64,000 nucleotides of DNA from Chloroflexi bacterium HGW-Chloroflexi-6 (GCA_002840685.1 PHBU01000017.1:1-64000); one strand, 5' to 3'. Counted from the first letter of the stretch, positions 1 through 9,177 are shown. The notes: a model not told the origin generated them from the sequence alone. Made by a program: numbers and translations.

Positions 1-62
1 CCTCCTGGCTCGTTTGTGCTCGCTACACAAAACTCTACCAGAAGGTCTGTTTCTTTTCTATT

Positions 63-86
63 ACCCCGTTTCCTGAGATTCGGGGT
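63..86. other. Small inverted repeat downstream of hppA
   Basis: ACCCCG and CGGGGT are separated by 12 bases, about 30 bases past the pyrophosphatase stop codon. There is no good T-run on the minus-strand side, so it is a weak terminator candidate. Nothing else is recognisable in the first 116 bases. Confidence 0.25.
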
Positions 87-116
87 TAATCATGTTTTTA
101 TATCAAAACCCAAAAA

Positions 117-2447
117 CTACTTTGTCAGAGCCTGAACTGTAGCTTTCGAGCGGGAAATTGCCCAAACAGTCGCGGCCAACAGAACAACCGCCACAACCAG
201 CACAACCCAGTTAATCGAGCCGTCAGCGCCCTGAATGGGGTACTTAACGATGATCGGCGCAGCCAACAGGGAAACCAGGTTGGCAACTTTGATCATCGGG
301 TTGAGGGCCGGGCCGGCAGTATCCTTCATCGGGTCACCGACGGTATCGCCCACAACACCCGCCTTGTGACGCTCGGAGCCTTTACCGGTGTTCGCAACCA
401 GGTCGCGAGGTTCGTCTTCGATGGCTTTCTTGGCATTATCCCAGGCGCCGCCGGCATTCGACATAAAGACTGCCAGCAATTGACCTGAGAGAATAATACC
501 AGCCAGGAAACCACCCAGGGCTTCAACCTGCAAAACCAGACCAACCACGATCGGCATCAAAACCGAGATGGTCGCCAGCGGAATGAGTTCCTTCTGGGCC
601 GAGGCGGTTGAAATACCAACCACCTGAGCATAATCAGGCTTGACAGTGCCTTCCATGATTCCGGGGATCTTGAACTGGCGGCGAACTTCATCAACGATCA
701 GCCCGGCAGCGCGGCTGACAGCGCGGATCGAGAGCGAGGAGAACAACCAGGGCAATGCGCCACCCAGCAGCAGGCCAATGAAAACGCGCGTATCCGAGAT
801 GCGGATGGCGTCCATCACAACCTGTCCGAGCTGGGCTTGAACACGACCAACATCAGTAATGTAGGAAGCGAACAAAGACACAGCCGCGATCACTGCCGAG
901 GCAATGGCCACACCCTTGGTGATGGCCTTTGTGGTATTTCCTACGGCATCCAAGTCAGCCATGATCTGGCGGGCAGCAAGCGTTTCTTTGTCTTCCATGC
1001 CATGCCAGGCCATCTCGCCAATACCGTTGGCATTGTCAGAAATGGGGCCGAAGGAGTCCATGGCAACATTGTTACCGGTGTGGCTGAGCATACCGATACC
1101 GATCATGGCGACCGCATAAAGCACATAGACGGGACCATCGCCATTATAAAGAACAAGCGCAGCAATGAAGCTCATCACGATCACGACCAGCGCCCAAACG
1201 CTCGATTCCATACCAACAGAAAGGCCGGAAAGGATGGTTGTAGCCGGGCCAGTGCTGGTCGAGGCGACAATTTCCTTGACCGGGGCTTTTTTGGTCGAGG
1301 TGAAGTAAGAAGTCAGCGGGTTGAAGGCCACAGCCAGACCCACGCCAACGGCAGTCAGCGCAGCCATACGCCAGTCATTGGCATAGGTGAGCGCCAGCCA
1401 CAGGGAGACCAGAACGGTAAAAACGCTGGAGACTTCATAAGAGCGGAACATCGACTCTTCAGCATCGTGCGAGCGGCCGATGAAAGGCAGGTTGACTTTT
1501 TCCCAAATCGGCACCGTAAAGGTACCGATGATCGAAGAAATCACACCGACAGCACGGATGATCAACGGGAAGACGATCCATTTCAGGTCGCCAGTGATGG
1601 CCACCAGGGAAAGGCCGAGGATCAAACCGGAAACGATGGTCACTTCATAAGATTCAAAGATGTCAGCAGCCATACCAGCGCAGTCACCGACATTGTCACC
1701 AACCAGGTCAGCGATGACAGCGGCGTTACGAGGATCGTCTTCGGGGATATCTTTCTCAACCTTACCCACCAGATCTGCGCCAACGTCGGCAGCCTTGGTA
1801 TAGATACCACCACCGACGCGCATGAAGAGCGCGATCAGGGTGCCACCAAAACCGAAACCGAGCAGAGCATCGGGCGCAGCCTTACCGAAGATAATGAAAA
1901 GCACCGTACCGCCCAAGAGCCCGAGTCCGTCCGTCAACATACCTGTGTATGTGCCGGCATAGTAGGCGATCGAAAGGGCTTCATTGAAACCGCGGCGCGA
2001 GGCGGATGCCACACGCACATTGGCCTGAACAGCCATGCGCATACCCCATTGACCGACCGTTAAAGAAAAGAACGCGCCCATGATAAAAGCAATGGTGCGT
2101 CCGACGGCGATAATCAGGGTTGTGCCTTGCGAGCCAAAAGCAGCAAATTCTTCCTGCGCTTCATGGCTGGGCGGGACAACATAAACGCTCAAGAACATGA
2201 CCACAGTCAGTACGCCGATCAGCGGCAAAATGGTTTTGAGCTGGCGGCTAAGGTAGGAATCTGCGCCAATGCGAATTGCGTTCCAGATTTCCTGCATTTT
2301 ATTGGTGCCCATATCATGCTTAAGCACTGTGCTGCGCAGCCACCAGGCATACAGCAAGCTGATAAACGCGGCAAACAAGACCGCAACCATGGCAACCTGC
2401 TCAAAGCCATTAAGACCATGGCGGCTGCCTAACCATAAAATATCCAT
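117..2447 (-). CDS. hppA: Membrane-bound K+-independent H+-translocating pyrophosphatase
   Basis: Hydrolyses cytoplasmic pyrophosphate and pumps H+ across the membrane. The protein is about 776 residues of mostly hydrophobic helices, the usual length of the family. It has the substrate-site motif DVGADLVGKVE near residue 220 and acidic/lysine-rich loops such as DEPRDLVANTGKGSERHKAG near the C-terminus. In the conserved GNTTK motif the residue at about 507 is Lys. The family rule is Lys for K+-independent enzymes and Ala for K+-dependent ones; known Na+ pumps are K+-dependent, so H+ pumping is inferred. The start was chosen at 2447 because GGAGG lies four bases upstream. The 96-base in-frame extension further upstream would put the start codon at the -10 box. 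Single-gene unit, divergent from the ABC operon. Confidence 0.95.
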   Translation of the reverse strand: MDILWLGSRHGLNGFEQVAMVAVLFAAFISLLYAWWLRSTVLKHDMGTNKMQEIWNAIRIGADSYLSRQLKTILPLIGVLTVVMFLSVYVVPPSHEAQEEFAAFGSQGTTLIIAVGRTIAFIMGAFFSLTVGQWGMRMAVQANVRVASASRRGFNEALSIAYYAGTYTGMLTDGLGLLGGTVLFIIFGKAAPDALLGFGFGGTLIALFMRVGGGIYTKAADVGADLVGKVEKDIPEDDPRNAAVIADLVGDNVGDCAGMAADIFESYEVTIVSGLILGLSLVAITGDLKWIVFPLIIRAVGVISSIIGTFTVPIWEKVNLPFIGRSHDAEESMFRSYEVSSVFTVLVSLWLALTYANDWRMAALTAVGVGLAVAFNPLTSYFTSTKKAPVKEIVASTSTGPATTILSGLSVGMESSVWALVVIVMSFIAALVLYNGDGPVYVLYAVAMIGIGMLSHTGNNVAMDSFGPISDNANGIGEMAWHGMEDKETLAARQIMADLDAVGNTTKAITKGVAIASAVIAAVSLFASYITDVGRVQAQLGQVVMDAIRISDTRVFIGLLLGGALPWLFSSLSIRAVSRAAGLIVDEVRRQFKIPGIMEGTVKPDYAQVVGISTASAQKELIPLATISVLMPIVVGLVLQVEALGGFLAGIILSGQLLAVFMSNAGGAWDNAKKAIEDEPRDLVANTGKGSERHKAGVVGDTVGDPMKDTAGPALNPMIKVANLVSLLAAPIIVKYPIQGADGSINWVVLVVAVVLLAATVWAISRSKATVQALTK

Positions 2448-2543
2448 ACTACCTCCGAACAAAAAATAGATTTTAAACAACTCATACAGAGTTGTTGTTG
2501 ACCAAAGTTGTATTATGTTTTTATTAATAAAAACAGAAATCAT

Positions 2544-2572
2544 AGTATACCCAACAAGAAAAATTGCGTCAA
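2544..2572 (-). promoter_or_regulatory. Promoter of hppA
   Basis: On the minus strand, TTGACG (2567-2572) and TATACT (2544-2549) are separated by 17 bases, close to the vegetative sigma consensus. The predicted transcript starts near 2537 and has a leader of about 90 bases before the hppA ATG at 2447. Confidence 0.75.
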
Positions 2573-2638
2573 AGTAATATTGTCATAATTTTTGCTATTA
2601 CAAATAGATTAGCAATGTATTAGAATTTTGAATCCCAC

Positions 2639-2668
2639 TTGACTTTTCATTTTGATTTGTTGTATAGT
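2639..2668 (+). promoter_or_regulatory. Promoter of the ABC/GldG operon
   Basis: TTGACT (2639-2644), an 18-base spacer, then TATAGT (2663-2668). The leader is about 85 bases and contains a small GC-rich hairpin (GGCAC/GTGCC, about 2694-2721). The translation start follows a GAGGGAG sequence. The 313-base gap between hppA and this operon holds only these two divergent promoters as far as I can see. Confidence 0.65.
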
Positions 2669-2760
2669 GTTACACGGTTCACAAATATACTATGGCACTG
2701 CCGCCGCCGGGCTGCTGTGCCTTTAATTTCGCAAAATTCATTAAGATCGAGGGAGACTGA

Positions 2761-3693
2761 ATGATCCAGGTTTCCAATTTAACCAAAGATTATGGCGCGC
2801 GGCGCGCCATAGACGGCTTGAATTTCGAAGCTCGTCAGGGTGAAATTACTGGTTTTCTTGGCCCGAACGGCGCCGGGAAGACAACCACGATGCGCATCCT
2901 GACCGGCTACATGCCGCCCAGCGAAGGCACGGCCAACATCGCGGGCTATGATGTTGTCAAGGAATCGCTCGAGGTGCGCAAACGGGTCGGCTACCTGCCC
3001 GAAACCGTACCGCTCTACACCGAGATGACCGTTTTCGATTACCTTAAGTTCATGGCTGACTTGCGTCAACTGCCCAAAGCGGATGAAGCGGTCGAAGAAA
3101 CGCTCGAAATGGTTGGCCTGCTCGACCGGGCCAACGGATTTATCGGCAACCTCTCAAAAGGGATGCGCCAGCGCATCGGGTTGGCGCAGGCCCTGTTGCA
3201 CCGCCCCGAAGTGTTGATTTTGGACGAACCCACCATCGGCCTCGACCCGGCCCAGATTCTCGAAGTCCGCAACCTGATTCGGGAGATCGGCAAAGAACGC
3301 ACCGTATTGCTTTCCACTCATATTCTCTCTGAGGCCCAGCAAATTTGCGACCGGATTCTGATCATTAATAAAGGAAAAATCGTCGCCGAGGATACGCCTG
3401 GGAATTTGCAATCCAGGCTGGCGGGTGCACAGCGCGTTCAGCTCACCTTGCGCGGAGAAGCTGCCAAAGCGGCAGAAACCATCAAGGGGCTGGAAGGCGT
3501 CCAGGATGTACTCCTGCAAAACGATAGCAACCTCGAGTTCCAATACGATGTGCAAAAAGACATCCGCCCCAGTGTGGCGCGGGCAATCATCCAGGCCAAA
3601 CTGGATCTGCTCGAAATGCGAACTGCCAGCTTGAGCCTGGAAGATATTTTCTTACAACTGACGAAGGACGACCCTGCCAAGAGTGAGGAATAG
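2761..3693 (+). CDS. ABC transporter ATP-binding protein (GldA/CcmA-like)
   Basis: ATPase subunit of an ABC-2 type exporter, 310 residues. It has Walker A GPNGAGKTT (about residues 36-44), a Q-loop, the signature LSKGMRQR and Walker B VLILDEP, followed by an H-loop (LLSTHIL). The last 90 or so residues form a small accessory domain like those found in Gld-type ATPases. First gene of a four-gene unit with the permease (3 bases downstream), a GldG-like protein and a DUF4340 protein. This gene set is common in filamentous and gliding bacteria and elsewhere. The substrate is unknown. Confidence 0.93.
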   Translation: MIQVSNLTKDYGARRAIDGLNFEARQGEITGFLGPNGAGKTTTMRILTGYMPPSEGTANIAGYDVVKESLEVRKRVGYLPETVPLYTEMTVFDYLKFMADLRQLPKADEAVEETLEMVGLLDRANGFIGNLSKGMRQRIGLAQALLHRPEVLILDEPTIGLDPAQILEVRNLIREIGKERTVLLSTHILSEAQQICDRILIINKGKIVAEDTPGNLQSRLAGAQRVQLTLRGEAAKAAETIKGLEGVQDVLLQNDSNLEFQYDVQKDIRPSVARAIIQAKLDLLEMRTASLSLEDIFLQLTKDDPAKSEE

Positions 3694-3696
3694 ACG

Positions 3697-4440
3697 ATGC
3701 GCAATATCTGGACGATCGCAAAACGCGAATACGATTTGTATTTCATCAGCCCGATTGCTTATATCGTGGCTTTGCTCTTTCTGACCATTGTCGGGCTGAT
3801 CTTTGCCCTGAATATTTTTTCGATCACGCTCAGCCAACCCGGACCTGCCCCCGCGCCCGACCCGAGAATTGTCACCGGCCCCATGGCATTCCTGATGCTG
3901 CTGGCAACCCCGGCCCTGACGATGCGTCTGATAGCCGACGAAGTACGCATGGGAACGATGGAGCTGCTCTTGACCGCCCCCGTCCGAGATCATGAGCTGG
4001 TGGTTGGCAAGTGGTTTGGCGCATTCCTGTTCATGCTGACGCTGATTGGAGCAAGCCTGGTTTTCCCCTTAATGATGCAGCAAATCTCTGACCCTGGCAT
4101 CGACCAGATGCTGATGGTTTCAGGCTATCTCGGGATTATCCTGCTTGCGGCGGCTTTCCTCGCCATCGGGGTGGGGATTTCGGCGATTTTCAGCAACCAG
4201 ATTGCAGCCTTCTTCACAACCCTGATCACGTTTGTCATTCTCTGGTGGCTGATTGGCGCACCCGCCAACATCATCCCCAGCGGAGCCGAAGTTTTCCGGT
4301 ACCTGGACATGAGCGCTCATTTTTATGAAAGTTTTAACGAAGGGCGCATTACACTGGCGGCGATTTCATATTACTTGAGCTTGACCGCGCTCGGACTATT
4401 CATCGGCACAACTGCCATCGAAACGCGGAGGTGGCGCTAA
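3697..4440 (+). CDS. ABC-2 type permease (GldF-like)
   Basis: Integral membrane subunit of the exporter, 247 residues with about six transmembrane helices. The N-terminus RNIWTIAKREYDLYFISPIA is typical of ABC-2/GldF permeases, which start with a short amphipathic stretch and a conserved KRE before the first helix. It starts 3 bases after the ATPase, and its stop codon overlaps the ATG of the next gene (TAATG), which suggests coupled translation. Confidence 0.92.
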   Translation: MRNIWTIAKREYDLYFISPIAYIVALLFLTIVGLIFALNIFSITLSQPGPAPAPDPRIVTGPMAFLMLLATPALTMRLIADEVRMGTMELLLTAPVRDHELVVGKWFGAFLFMLTLIGASLVFPLMMQQISDPGIDQMLMVSGYLGIILLAAAFLAIGVGISAIFSNQIAAFFTTLITFVILWWLIGAPANIIPSGAEVFRYLDMSAHFYESFNEGRITLAAISYYLSLTALGLFIGTTAIETRRWR

Positions 4441-6023
4441 TGAACGACAAATTTAAGAAATACGCTCCGCTCGGACTTGTCATTTCCGGGTTGGCGTTGC
4501 TTGCCGCCATAGGATTGTTCCTGACGAGCGCGCTGAGTTCGGCTCGTATCGTTACCCTGCCTGACCCAGAACTGATCACGCGCGGCTTATGGGCCAGCGC
4601 GGCTGTTGTCATGCTTGGCCTGGCCGTAACAGCCTTTCTCGATGCGGAAGGCGTCCGGAAATTCTTCACGGGGCGACAGGCGCGCTACGGCAGCAACTCA
4701 GCCATCCTGCTTTTGGCCTTCCTGGGTGTTTTGTTCTTTATCAACGCCCTGGTGTTCGACAACCCCAAAACCTGGGACGTGACTGAAGACCAGCAGAATA
4801 CGCTCTCTCCTGAAACCGTTGCCATTCTTGAAACGCTTGACAGCCCGGTAACGGCGCGTGCATACTTCAGCAGCCAAACACCTACCAGCAGCGTCAAACA
4901 GCTTTTGGATAACTTCAAATCGGCGAGCAAAGACAACTTTAATTACGAATTCATCAACCCTGAATTCAACCCGGTTCAAGCGGAAGAAGACAAAGTGGAA
5001 CGCGACGGAACGATCGTGCTCGTTATGGGAGAACAACGCGAAGTTGTTTCGTTTGCCAGCGAACGGGATCTTGCATCCGGTATTTTGCGACTCAAAAACC
5101 CTGGCGAGCGCCTGGTGTATTTCGTCACAGGGCATGGAGAACTCTCCATCGACACTCCTTCTGAGACAGCCTATACCCTGGTCAAGCAATCGCTTGAATA
5201 CAAAAATTACACCGTTGCCAACCTGAACCTGCTCAGCGAAGGGCAAGTCCCTGAAAACGCGGCAGCCCTGGTGATTGCCGGACCGCAAACGCCATTTAGC
5301 GAAGCTGAAGTGGCTGCCTTGCGAGCCTATCTTGACCGTGGCGGGGGGCTGATCGTTATGAAAGAACCGCCTCTTTCTGCTGAGGCGATCGCAACCAGCG
5401 ACCCTCTGGATGAGATTCTGACAGAATGGGGCATTTCCCTGAGTAATGATTTTGTGATCGATCCGAATGTCAACCCGGCCAGCATCGCAGTGGCCGACCC
5501 AAGCATGTACGCCAGTCACCCGATCACCCAGGGGTTGGCCGGCTTCTACACCGCCTTCCCAACAGCCCGCTCGCTTTCAGCGTTAACCGTTCCCGAAAAC
5601 ATCATCATTACTCCCCTGGCTTTTACCGGGGTCAACGCCTGGGGCGAAACCGATCTTGAGTCGATCAACAACAACACCCCCGCCTTTGATGAAGGCAGCG
5701 ACACAAGCGGTCCGCTGACTTTGGCAATTGCATCTGAAGATTGGATGAAAAGCGCCCGCCTGGTTGTTTTCGGCGATTCAGAATTGGCAGCCGATGCAAT
5801 TTACCAGCAAGGCAACGGCGATATTGTTGTCAACGCCATCGACTGGGTAGCCGAACAGGATGATCAGATCAGTCTGACGCCGAAGGAAAGCACCGAGCGC
5901 CTATACAAACAACCCGGAACCCTGGGATTAATTGCCATGTTGTTGGGCGCATTGTGCGTTTTGCCGCTGATCATCGCCGGGGCTGGTATCAGCACCTGGG
6001 CTGCGCGCCGAAAACGAGGCTAA
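4440..6023 (+). CDS. GldG-like ABC accessory protein
   Basis: Large extracytoplasmic accessory subunit of the exporter, 527 residues. Two or three N-terminal membrane helices (about residues 9-30, 45-65, 85-105) are followed by a globular domain. That domain begins with the family hallmark of a TEDQQNTLSPET stretch (compare the Gld TxxxxxxLSPxT region) and contains a ThuA-like Rossmann segment (VTGHGELSID, GPQTPFSEAEVAAL). A C-terminal helix and a basic tail close the protein. An in-frame GTG lies 9 bases upstream, but the ATG at 4440 has GGAGG at the right distance. Part of the ABC operon, with 1 base between this stop and the next start. Confidence 0.88.
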   Translation: MNDKFKKYAPLGLVISGLALLAAIGLFLTSALSSARIVTLPDPELITRGLWASAAVVMLGLAVTAFLDAEGVRKFFTGRQARYGSNSAILLLAFLGVLFFINALVFDNPKTWDVTEDQQNTLSPETVAILETLDSPVTARAYFSSQTPTSSVKQLLDNFKSASKDNFNYEFINPEFNPVQAEEDKVERDGTIVLVMGEQREVVSFASERDLASGILRLKNPGERLVYFVTGHGELSIDTPSETAYTLVKQSLEYKNYTVANLNLLSEGQVPENAAALVIAGPQTPFSEAEVAALRAYLDRGGGLIVMKEPPLSAEAIATSDPLDEILTEWGISLSNDFVIDPNVNPASIAVADPSMYASHPITQGLAGFYTAFPTARSLSALTVPENIIITPLAFTGVNAWGETDLESINNNTPAFDEGSDTSGPLTLAIASEDWMKSARLVVFGDSELAADAIYQQGNGDIVVNAIDWVAEQDDQISLTPKESTERLYKQPGTLGLIAMLLGALCVLPLIIAGAGISTWAARRKRG

Positions 6024-6024
6024 G

Positions 6025-6624
6025 ATGCGCCGCTCGACCGTTGTCGCCCTGATCGTCTTCATTCTGGTTGCCGGACTCTACTGGTACACCCGCCAGGAAA
6101 ATAACGTTCTGAGCACCGTTCTGGCCGGGACGCCCACCCCGACCTCCGCGCCAATTGGCTATTTGGTTGAGCCTTACTTGAAGACGGTCACATCGCTCTC
6201 CATCCGCAAGCCCGGCAGCCCTGAATTAACCCTGAAATTTGCCGAAGGCGGATGGTCAGGGCAGAGCGGCGAAGAATCACTCACGCCACTGGACCAACAA
6301 GCCGCAGATTCAGCGGCGCTTACCGTCCAGGATCTGCGCATTCTGACACAGATCGAAGCGACCGGCGAAACCCTGTCCGACTTCGATCTGGATGAGAAAA
6401 CTGCCACCGTTATGGAAGCGGCTTTCTCCGATGGAACATCGATCAAGGTTCTGATCGGCAGGCCGACCGTAACCGGCAGTGGATATTACGCAATGGATCA
6501 GGAACACCCGGAAACGATCTTGGTGATCAATAAACTGAGCCTCGAAAAGCTATTATCGCTGCCTGAAAATCCGCCTGTAATCAGAACCGACACTCTTGAA
6601 AGTACGCCTACACCCGAACAATAA
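6025..6624 (+). CDS. DUF4340-like membrane-anchored protein
   Basis: 199 residues: one N-terminal membrane helix (about 5-22), a Thr/Pro-rich linker, then a soluble domain with LSIRKPG, a conserved AADSAALTVQDL stretch and a repeated beta-rich segment. This fits DUF4340, the standard fourth member of ABC-GldG gene sets. The domain probably lies outside the membrane and may contact the GldG-like subunit. Its biochemical role is not known. Last gene of the operon. Confidence 0.75.
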   Translation: MRRSTVVALIVFILVAGLYWYTRQENNVLSTVLAGTPTPTSAPIGYLVEPYLKTVTSLSIRKPGSPELTLKFAEGGWSGQSGEESLTPLDQQAADSAALTVQDLRILTQIEATGETLSDFDLDEKTATVMEAAFSDGTSIKVLIGRPTVTGSGYYAMDQEHPETILVINKLSLEKLLSLPENPPVIRTDTLESTPTPEQ

Positions 6625-6628
6625 GGGC

Positions 6629-6657
6629 TTGAAATAAGGCTCAAAAAAGTGTATGCT
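6629..6657 (+). promoter_or_regulatory. Promoter of the sigma factor gene
   Basis: TTGAAA (6629-6634), a 17-base spacer and TATGCT (6652-6657), about 36 bases upstream of the ATG at 6693. It begins a few bases after the stop codon of the preceding operon. Confidence 0.65.
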
Positions 6658-6692
6658 GATTTAGACCTCACCGTAAGGATGATAACAAAAGA

Positions 6693-7904
6693 ATGGAAGA
6701 ACCCCTGTTAATTGTCGAAGAAGAAGAAGAATATTCCCCAATTGCGCGCCTGATTGAATTGGGGCGCCAAAAATCTTATGTAACTCTGGATGACATCCTA
6801 CACTTCTTTCCGGAAGCTGAACAAGATGTAGAGCAATTGGAAGAAGCCTTTGCTGCCTTATTGAGCGCAGGCATCCCGTTTGTCGAAGATTCAATCACCA
6901 CCGAGCCCAGCGAAGATGAATTGGTCCAACCGGGCGATTCAGACGCGGAAGCTGAGCCTGACCTCGCAGCAATTGACGATTATCTCGCCAATATTGATAC
7001 CGATGACACGATTGGCTTGTATCTCAAAGAAGTCAGCCGGGTCCCGCTGCTCAATGCAGAGGAAGAGGTGGAATTGGCGCAGCGCATCGAGAGCGGGCGA
7101 ACCGCTCGCGAAGAGCTGGCCAAGGGCATCACCAACACCCGACGCCGCATCGAACTGCGCACCGATATTGAAGATGGCTGGGCTGCCCGCGAGCACCTCA
7201 TCACAGCCAACTCACGCCTGGTGATTTCGGTTGCCAAGAAATATATGGGACGAGGCGTGCCTTTTCTGGATTTAATTCAGGAAGGCAATATTGGCCTGAT
7301 CCGCGCCACCAAAAAATTTGACTACCGGCGCGGACACAAGTTTTCAACGTATGCCACCTGGTGGATCCGTCAGGCGGTTACGCGTGCCATTGCCGATCAG
7401 GGGCGCACCATCCGCGTTCCCGTCCATATGGGCGACCAGATCAATAAGTTGCTGCGCGTTCAGCATCAACTGACCCAGCGTCTGGGTCGCGACCCATCCG
7501 TTGAAGAACTGGCCAACGCATTGGAAGTGCCGCCCAAAAAGGTCGAGAACATGATCCAGGTGGCACGCCGTCCGCTCTCGCTGGAAACCCCTACTGATGA
7601 TGAAGAAGATTCGGTGCTGGGCGATTTCATCGAAGACGACGAGGCAGCTCCGCCCGACGATACCGCCACCTACAACCTGCTGCGCGAACACCTAAGCGAA
7701 GTTCTGAACGGGCTGCCCCCTCGCGAAGTTCGCATCTTGCAGTTGCGATACGGTCTGCTCGATGGGCAAGCCTATACACTGGAGGAGGTTGGCCGCAAAA
7801 TGGGTGTTACCCGTGAGCGCGTCCGCCAGATCGAGGCCCAGGCACTCAGCCGCCTGCGCCACCCGTCCATCCGCCGAAAATTACGCGATTATTTAGGCGA
7901 ATAA
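6693..7904 (+). CDS. rpoD: RNA polymerase sigma-70 factor, RpoD/SigA family
   Basis: Promoter-recognition subunit of RNA polymerase, 403 residues. A very acidic N-terminus leads into a region 1.1-like domain. Region 1.2 follows ([17 protein letters not shown], about 106-122), then region 2 with the core-binding and -10 recognition helices ([26 protein letters not shown], about 180-230), region 3, and region 4 with its helix-turn-helix ([20 protein letters not shown], about 360-380). All regions of a group 1 or 2 factor are intact. Chloroflexota often carry several RpoD paralogues, so this may be the principal factor or a close relative. It is followed by a strong terminator. Confidence 0.93.
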   Translation: MEEPLLIVEEEEEYSPIARLIELGRQKSYVTLDDILHFFPEAEQDVEQLEEAFAALLSAGIPFVEDSITTEPSEDELVQPGDSDAEAEPDLAAIDDYLANIDTDDTIGLYLKEVSRVPLLNAEEEVELAQRIESGRTAREELAKGITNTRRRIELRTDIEDGWAAREHLITANSRLVISVAKKYMGRGVPFLDLIQEGNIGLIRATKKFDYRRGHKFSTYATWWIRQAVTRAIADQGRTIRVPVHMGDQINKLLRVQHQLTQRLGRDPSVEELANALEVPPKKVENMIQVARRPLSLETPTDDEEDSVLGDFIEDDEAAPPDDTATYNLLREHLSEVLNGLPPREVRILQLRYGLLDGQAYTLEEVGRKMGVTRERVRQIEAQALSRLRHPSIRRKLRDYLGE

Positions 7905-7920
7905 TCGAGAAACACGCTTT

Positions 7921-7958
7921 ATCCAAAAACCTCCTGAATGGGAGGTTTTTGGATAATT
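7921..7958 (+). terminator. Intrinsic terminator after the sigma factor gene
   Basis: A perfect 14-base stem (7921-7934 with 7941-7954) with a 6-base loop. The distal arm contains the T-run, so the hairpin may work on both strands. It lies 16 bases after the stop codon. Confidence 0.85.
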
Positions 7959-7995
7959 GCACCTTGCAGCATTGCCTGTTTGATATTAACGAACA

Positions 7996-8004
7996 TGCTA
8001 TAAT
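7996..8004 (+). promoter_or_regulatory. Extended -10 promoter of the response regulator gene
   Basis: TG-N-TATAAT (TATAAT at 7999-8004) about 55 bases upstream of the ATG at 8059. No -35 box is found at the ideal distance, which is normal for extended -10 promoters. Confidence 0.5.
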
Positions 8005-8058
8005 TCACGGAGTTTTCTGACACAGATTGGGTATTTAGACAGAAATTCAGCCAAATCC

Positions 8059-8487
8059 ATGATCAATTCACAACCTTGTTCTTTTTTCTTAATCGAAGAT
8101 AACACGGCAGATGCCGACCTGATTTCACGCGCCTTGCGCAAAACGGATAAGTCTACGCAAATATTTCTGGCAAGAGATGGCGAAGAAGCCTTGCAAATGT
8201 TGGGCACCTGGCCGGGTAATTTCCCGAGCCCGATGATTATCCTGCTGGACTTAAAACTACCCAAGATCGACGGACTAGAGGTTCTAAGAACCATCAAACA
8301 AAGTAAAGTATTAAAATCCCTGCCTGTGGTGGTTTTAACATCTTCAAACCAAATTCAGGATGTTCAAAAAGCCTACCAGCTTGGCACAAACTCATACGTT
8401 TTGAAAGCAATCGATTTTGATGACTTCTCGAAAGCGATCGAGATGATCCACCAGTATTGGTGCAAGTTGAATGTTTACCCGTTTTAG
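8059..8487 (+). CDS. Single-domain response regulator (Rcp1-like)
   Basis: A 142-residue receiver domain without an output domain. The acidic pocket is ED at 13-14, the phosphoacceptor is Asp64 in LLDLKLP, the switch residue is in VVLTSS and the conserved Lys is Lys116. The residue after that Lys is Ala instead of the usual Pro. The ILLDLKLPKIDGLEVL and TSSNQIQDVQKAYQLGTNSYV patterns are typical of the Rcp1 group that partners with phytochrome-like kinases. No kinase lies next to it; it is flanked by a promoter and a terminator as a single gene. Confidence 0.9.
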   Translation: MINSQPCSFFLIEDNTADADLISRALRKTDKSTQIFLARDGEEALQMLGTWPGNFPSPMIILLDLKLPKIDGLEVLRTIKQSKVLKSLPVVVLTSSNQIQDVQKAYQLGTNSYVLKAIDFDDFSKAIEMIHQYWCKLNVYPF

Positions 8488-8508
8488 CAAGACTCGATAA
8501 CCCAAACT

Positions 8509-8557
8509 CGCCGCCAACCCTGGAGTTCGTTGAACACCAGAAAAGGCGGCGGTTTTT
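8509..8557 (+). terminator. Intrinsic terminator after the response regulator
   Basis: CGCCGCC (8509-8515) pairs with GGCGGCG (8545-8551), with an inner CTGG/CCAG pairing, followed by TTTTT. It lies between the response regulator and the lipoprotein gene. Confidence 0.6.
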
Positions 8558-8579
8558 GTTGAAACTATTTGGAGGAAAA

Positions 8580-9098
8580 ATGCGAAAATTTCTGATCCTG
8601 ATCCCGATGGCCCTGCTCCTGACATTTTGCGCAGCCAACAGCCCGGCAGCCCCTACCCCGGATATGGCCGCGATTGTCAACGCAACTCTGACAGCCTTCG
8701 TGCCCGAACAGGTCGACTTGCTGCCTGTTCCGACCCTGGCAAGCGGCGGAAGCATCTCCGGGCGGTTGGGCTACCCATCTGAAGCCATTCCCCCCTTGAA
8801 AGTGGTTGCATTTCGCGTTGGCGGTTCAGAGTTCTTTTTTGTCGAAACCGCGCTCAACCAGGCTGATTACCGGATCGATAACCTACCCGAAGGCAAATAC
8901 AATGTCGTTGCCTACACGCTAGGCGGTGATAGTTTTCCGGTTGGTTTGTCGGGTGGCTATACCCAGGCGGTATTGTGCGGCATGACCGAAGCCTGCACCG
9001 AACACACCCTGGTGGATGTGATCGTTTTTAACGGCGAAGAAAGCATGGGCGTGGATATCATCGACTGGCTGCAACCCAACTTCCCGCCCATGCCGTAA
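8580..9098 (+). CDS. Predicted lipoprotein of unknown function
   Basis: 172 residues. A short basic start and a hydrophobic stretch end in a lipobox (LTFC, Cys17), followed by a low-complexity Ala/Pro/Thr linker. The remaining beta-rich domain has SGRLGYPSEAIPPLKVVAF and YRIDNLPEGKYNVVAY stretches, like carboxypeptidase-regulatory or transthyretin-like folds. It is probably anchored outside the membrane. The start at 8580 has GGAGG five bases upstream; an upstream in-frame start would run through the preceding terminator. The last codons are part of a short tandem duplication. Confidence 0.75.
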   Translation: MRKFLILIPMALLLTFCAANSPAAPTPDMAAIVNATLTAFVPEQVDLLPVPTLASGGSISGRLGYPSEAIPPLKVVAFRVGGSEFFFVETALNQADYRIDNLPEGKYNVVAYTLGGDSFPVGLSGGYTQAVLCGMTEACTEHTLVDVIVFNGEESMGVDIIDWLQPNFPPMP

Positions 9099-9140
9099 AA
9101 TCAGCGGAAGGCGGGATGGTATCCCGCCCATGCCGTAAAA
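9082..9140. repeat. 19-base direct repeat with hairpin at the lipoprotein 3' end
   Basis: The sequence tcccgcccatgccgtaaaa occurs at 9082-9100, where it encodes the last codons and stop of the lipoprotein, and again at 9122-9140, exactly 40 bases later. The second copy also pairs with the spacer to make a perfect 8-base stem (9110-9117 with 9121-9128). It looks like a local duplication of a gene end. Confidence 0.8.
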
Positions 9141-9177
9141 ACATCGTCGCTGTCACTGAAAGCAAAGGGAAGAAAAC

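Noticed and set aside
837..2063. Long open frame of about 408 codons on the plus strand opposite hppA
   Set aside because: It is the antisense shadow of a well-identified pyrophosphatase, lacks a ribosome binding site and reads as Asp/His/Gly/Arg-rich composition without domains.
2448..2543. N-terminal extension of hppA by 32 codons
   Set aside because: It would start at the -10 box of a good promoter and lacks a ribosome binding site; the ATG at 2447 has an ideal one.
4698..5519. 273-codon minus-strand frame opposite the GldG-like gene
   Set aside because: Antisense shadow; composition (Phe, Gly, Arg, His rich) matches complement of a coding strand and no motif is present.
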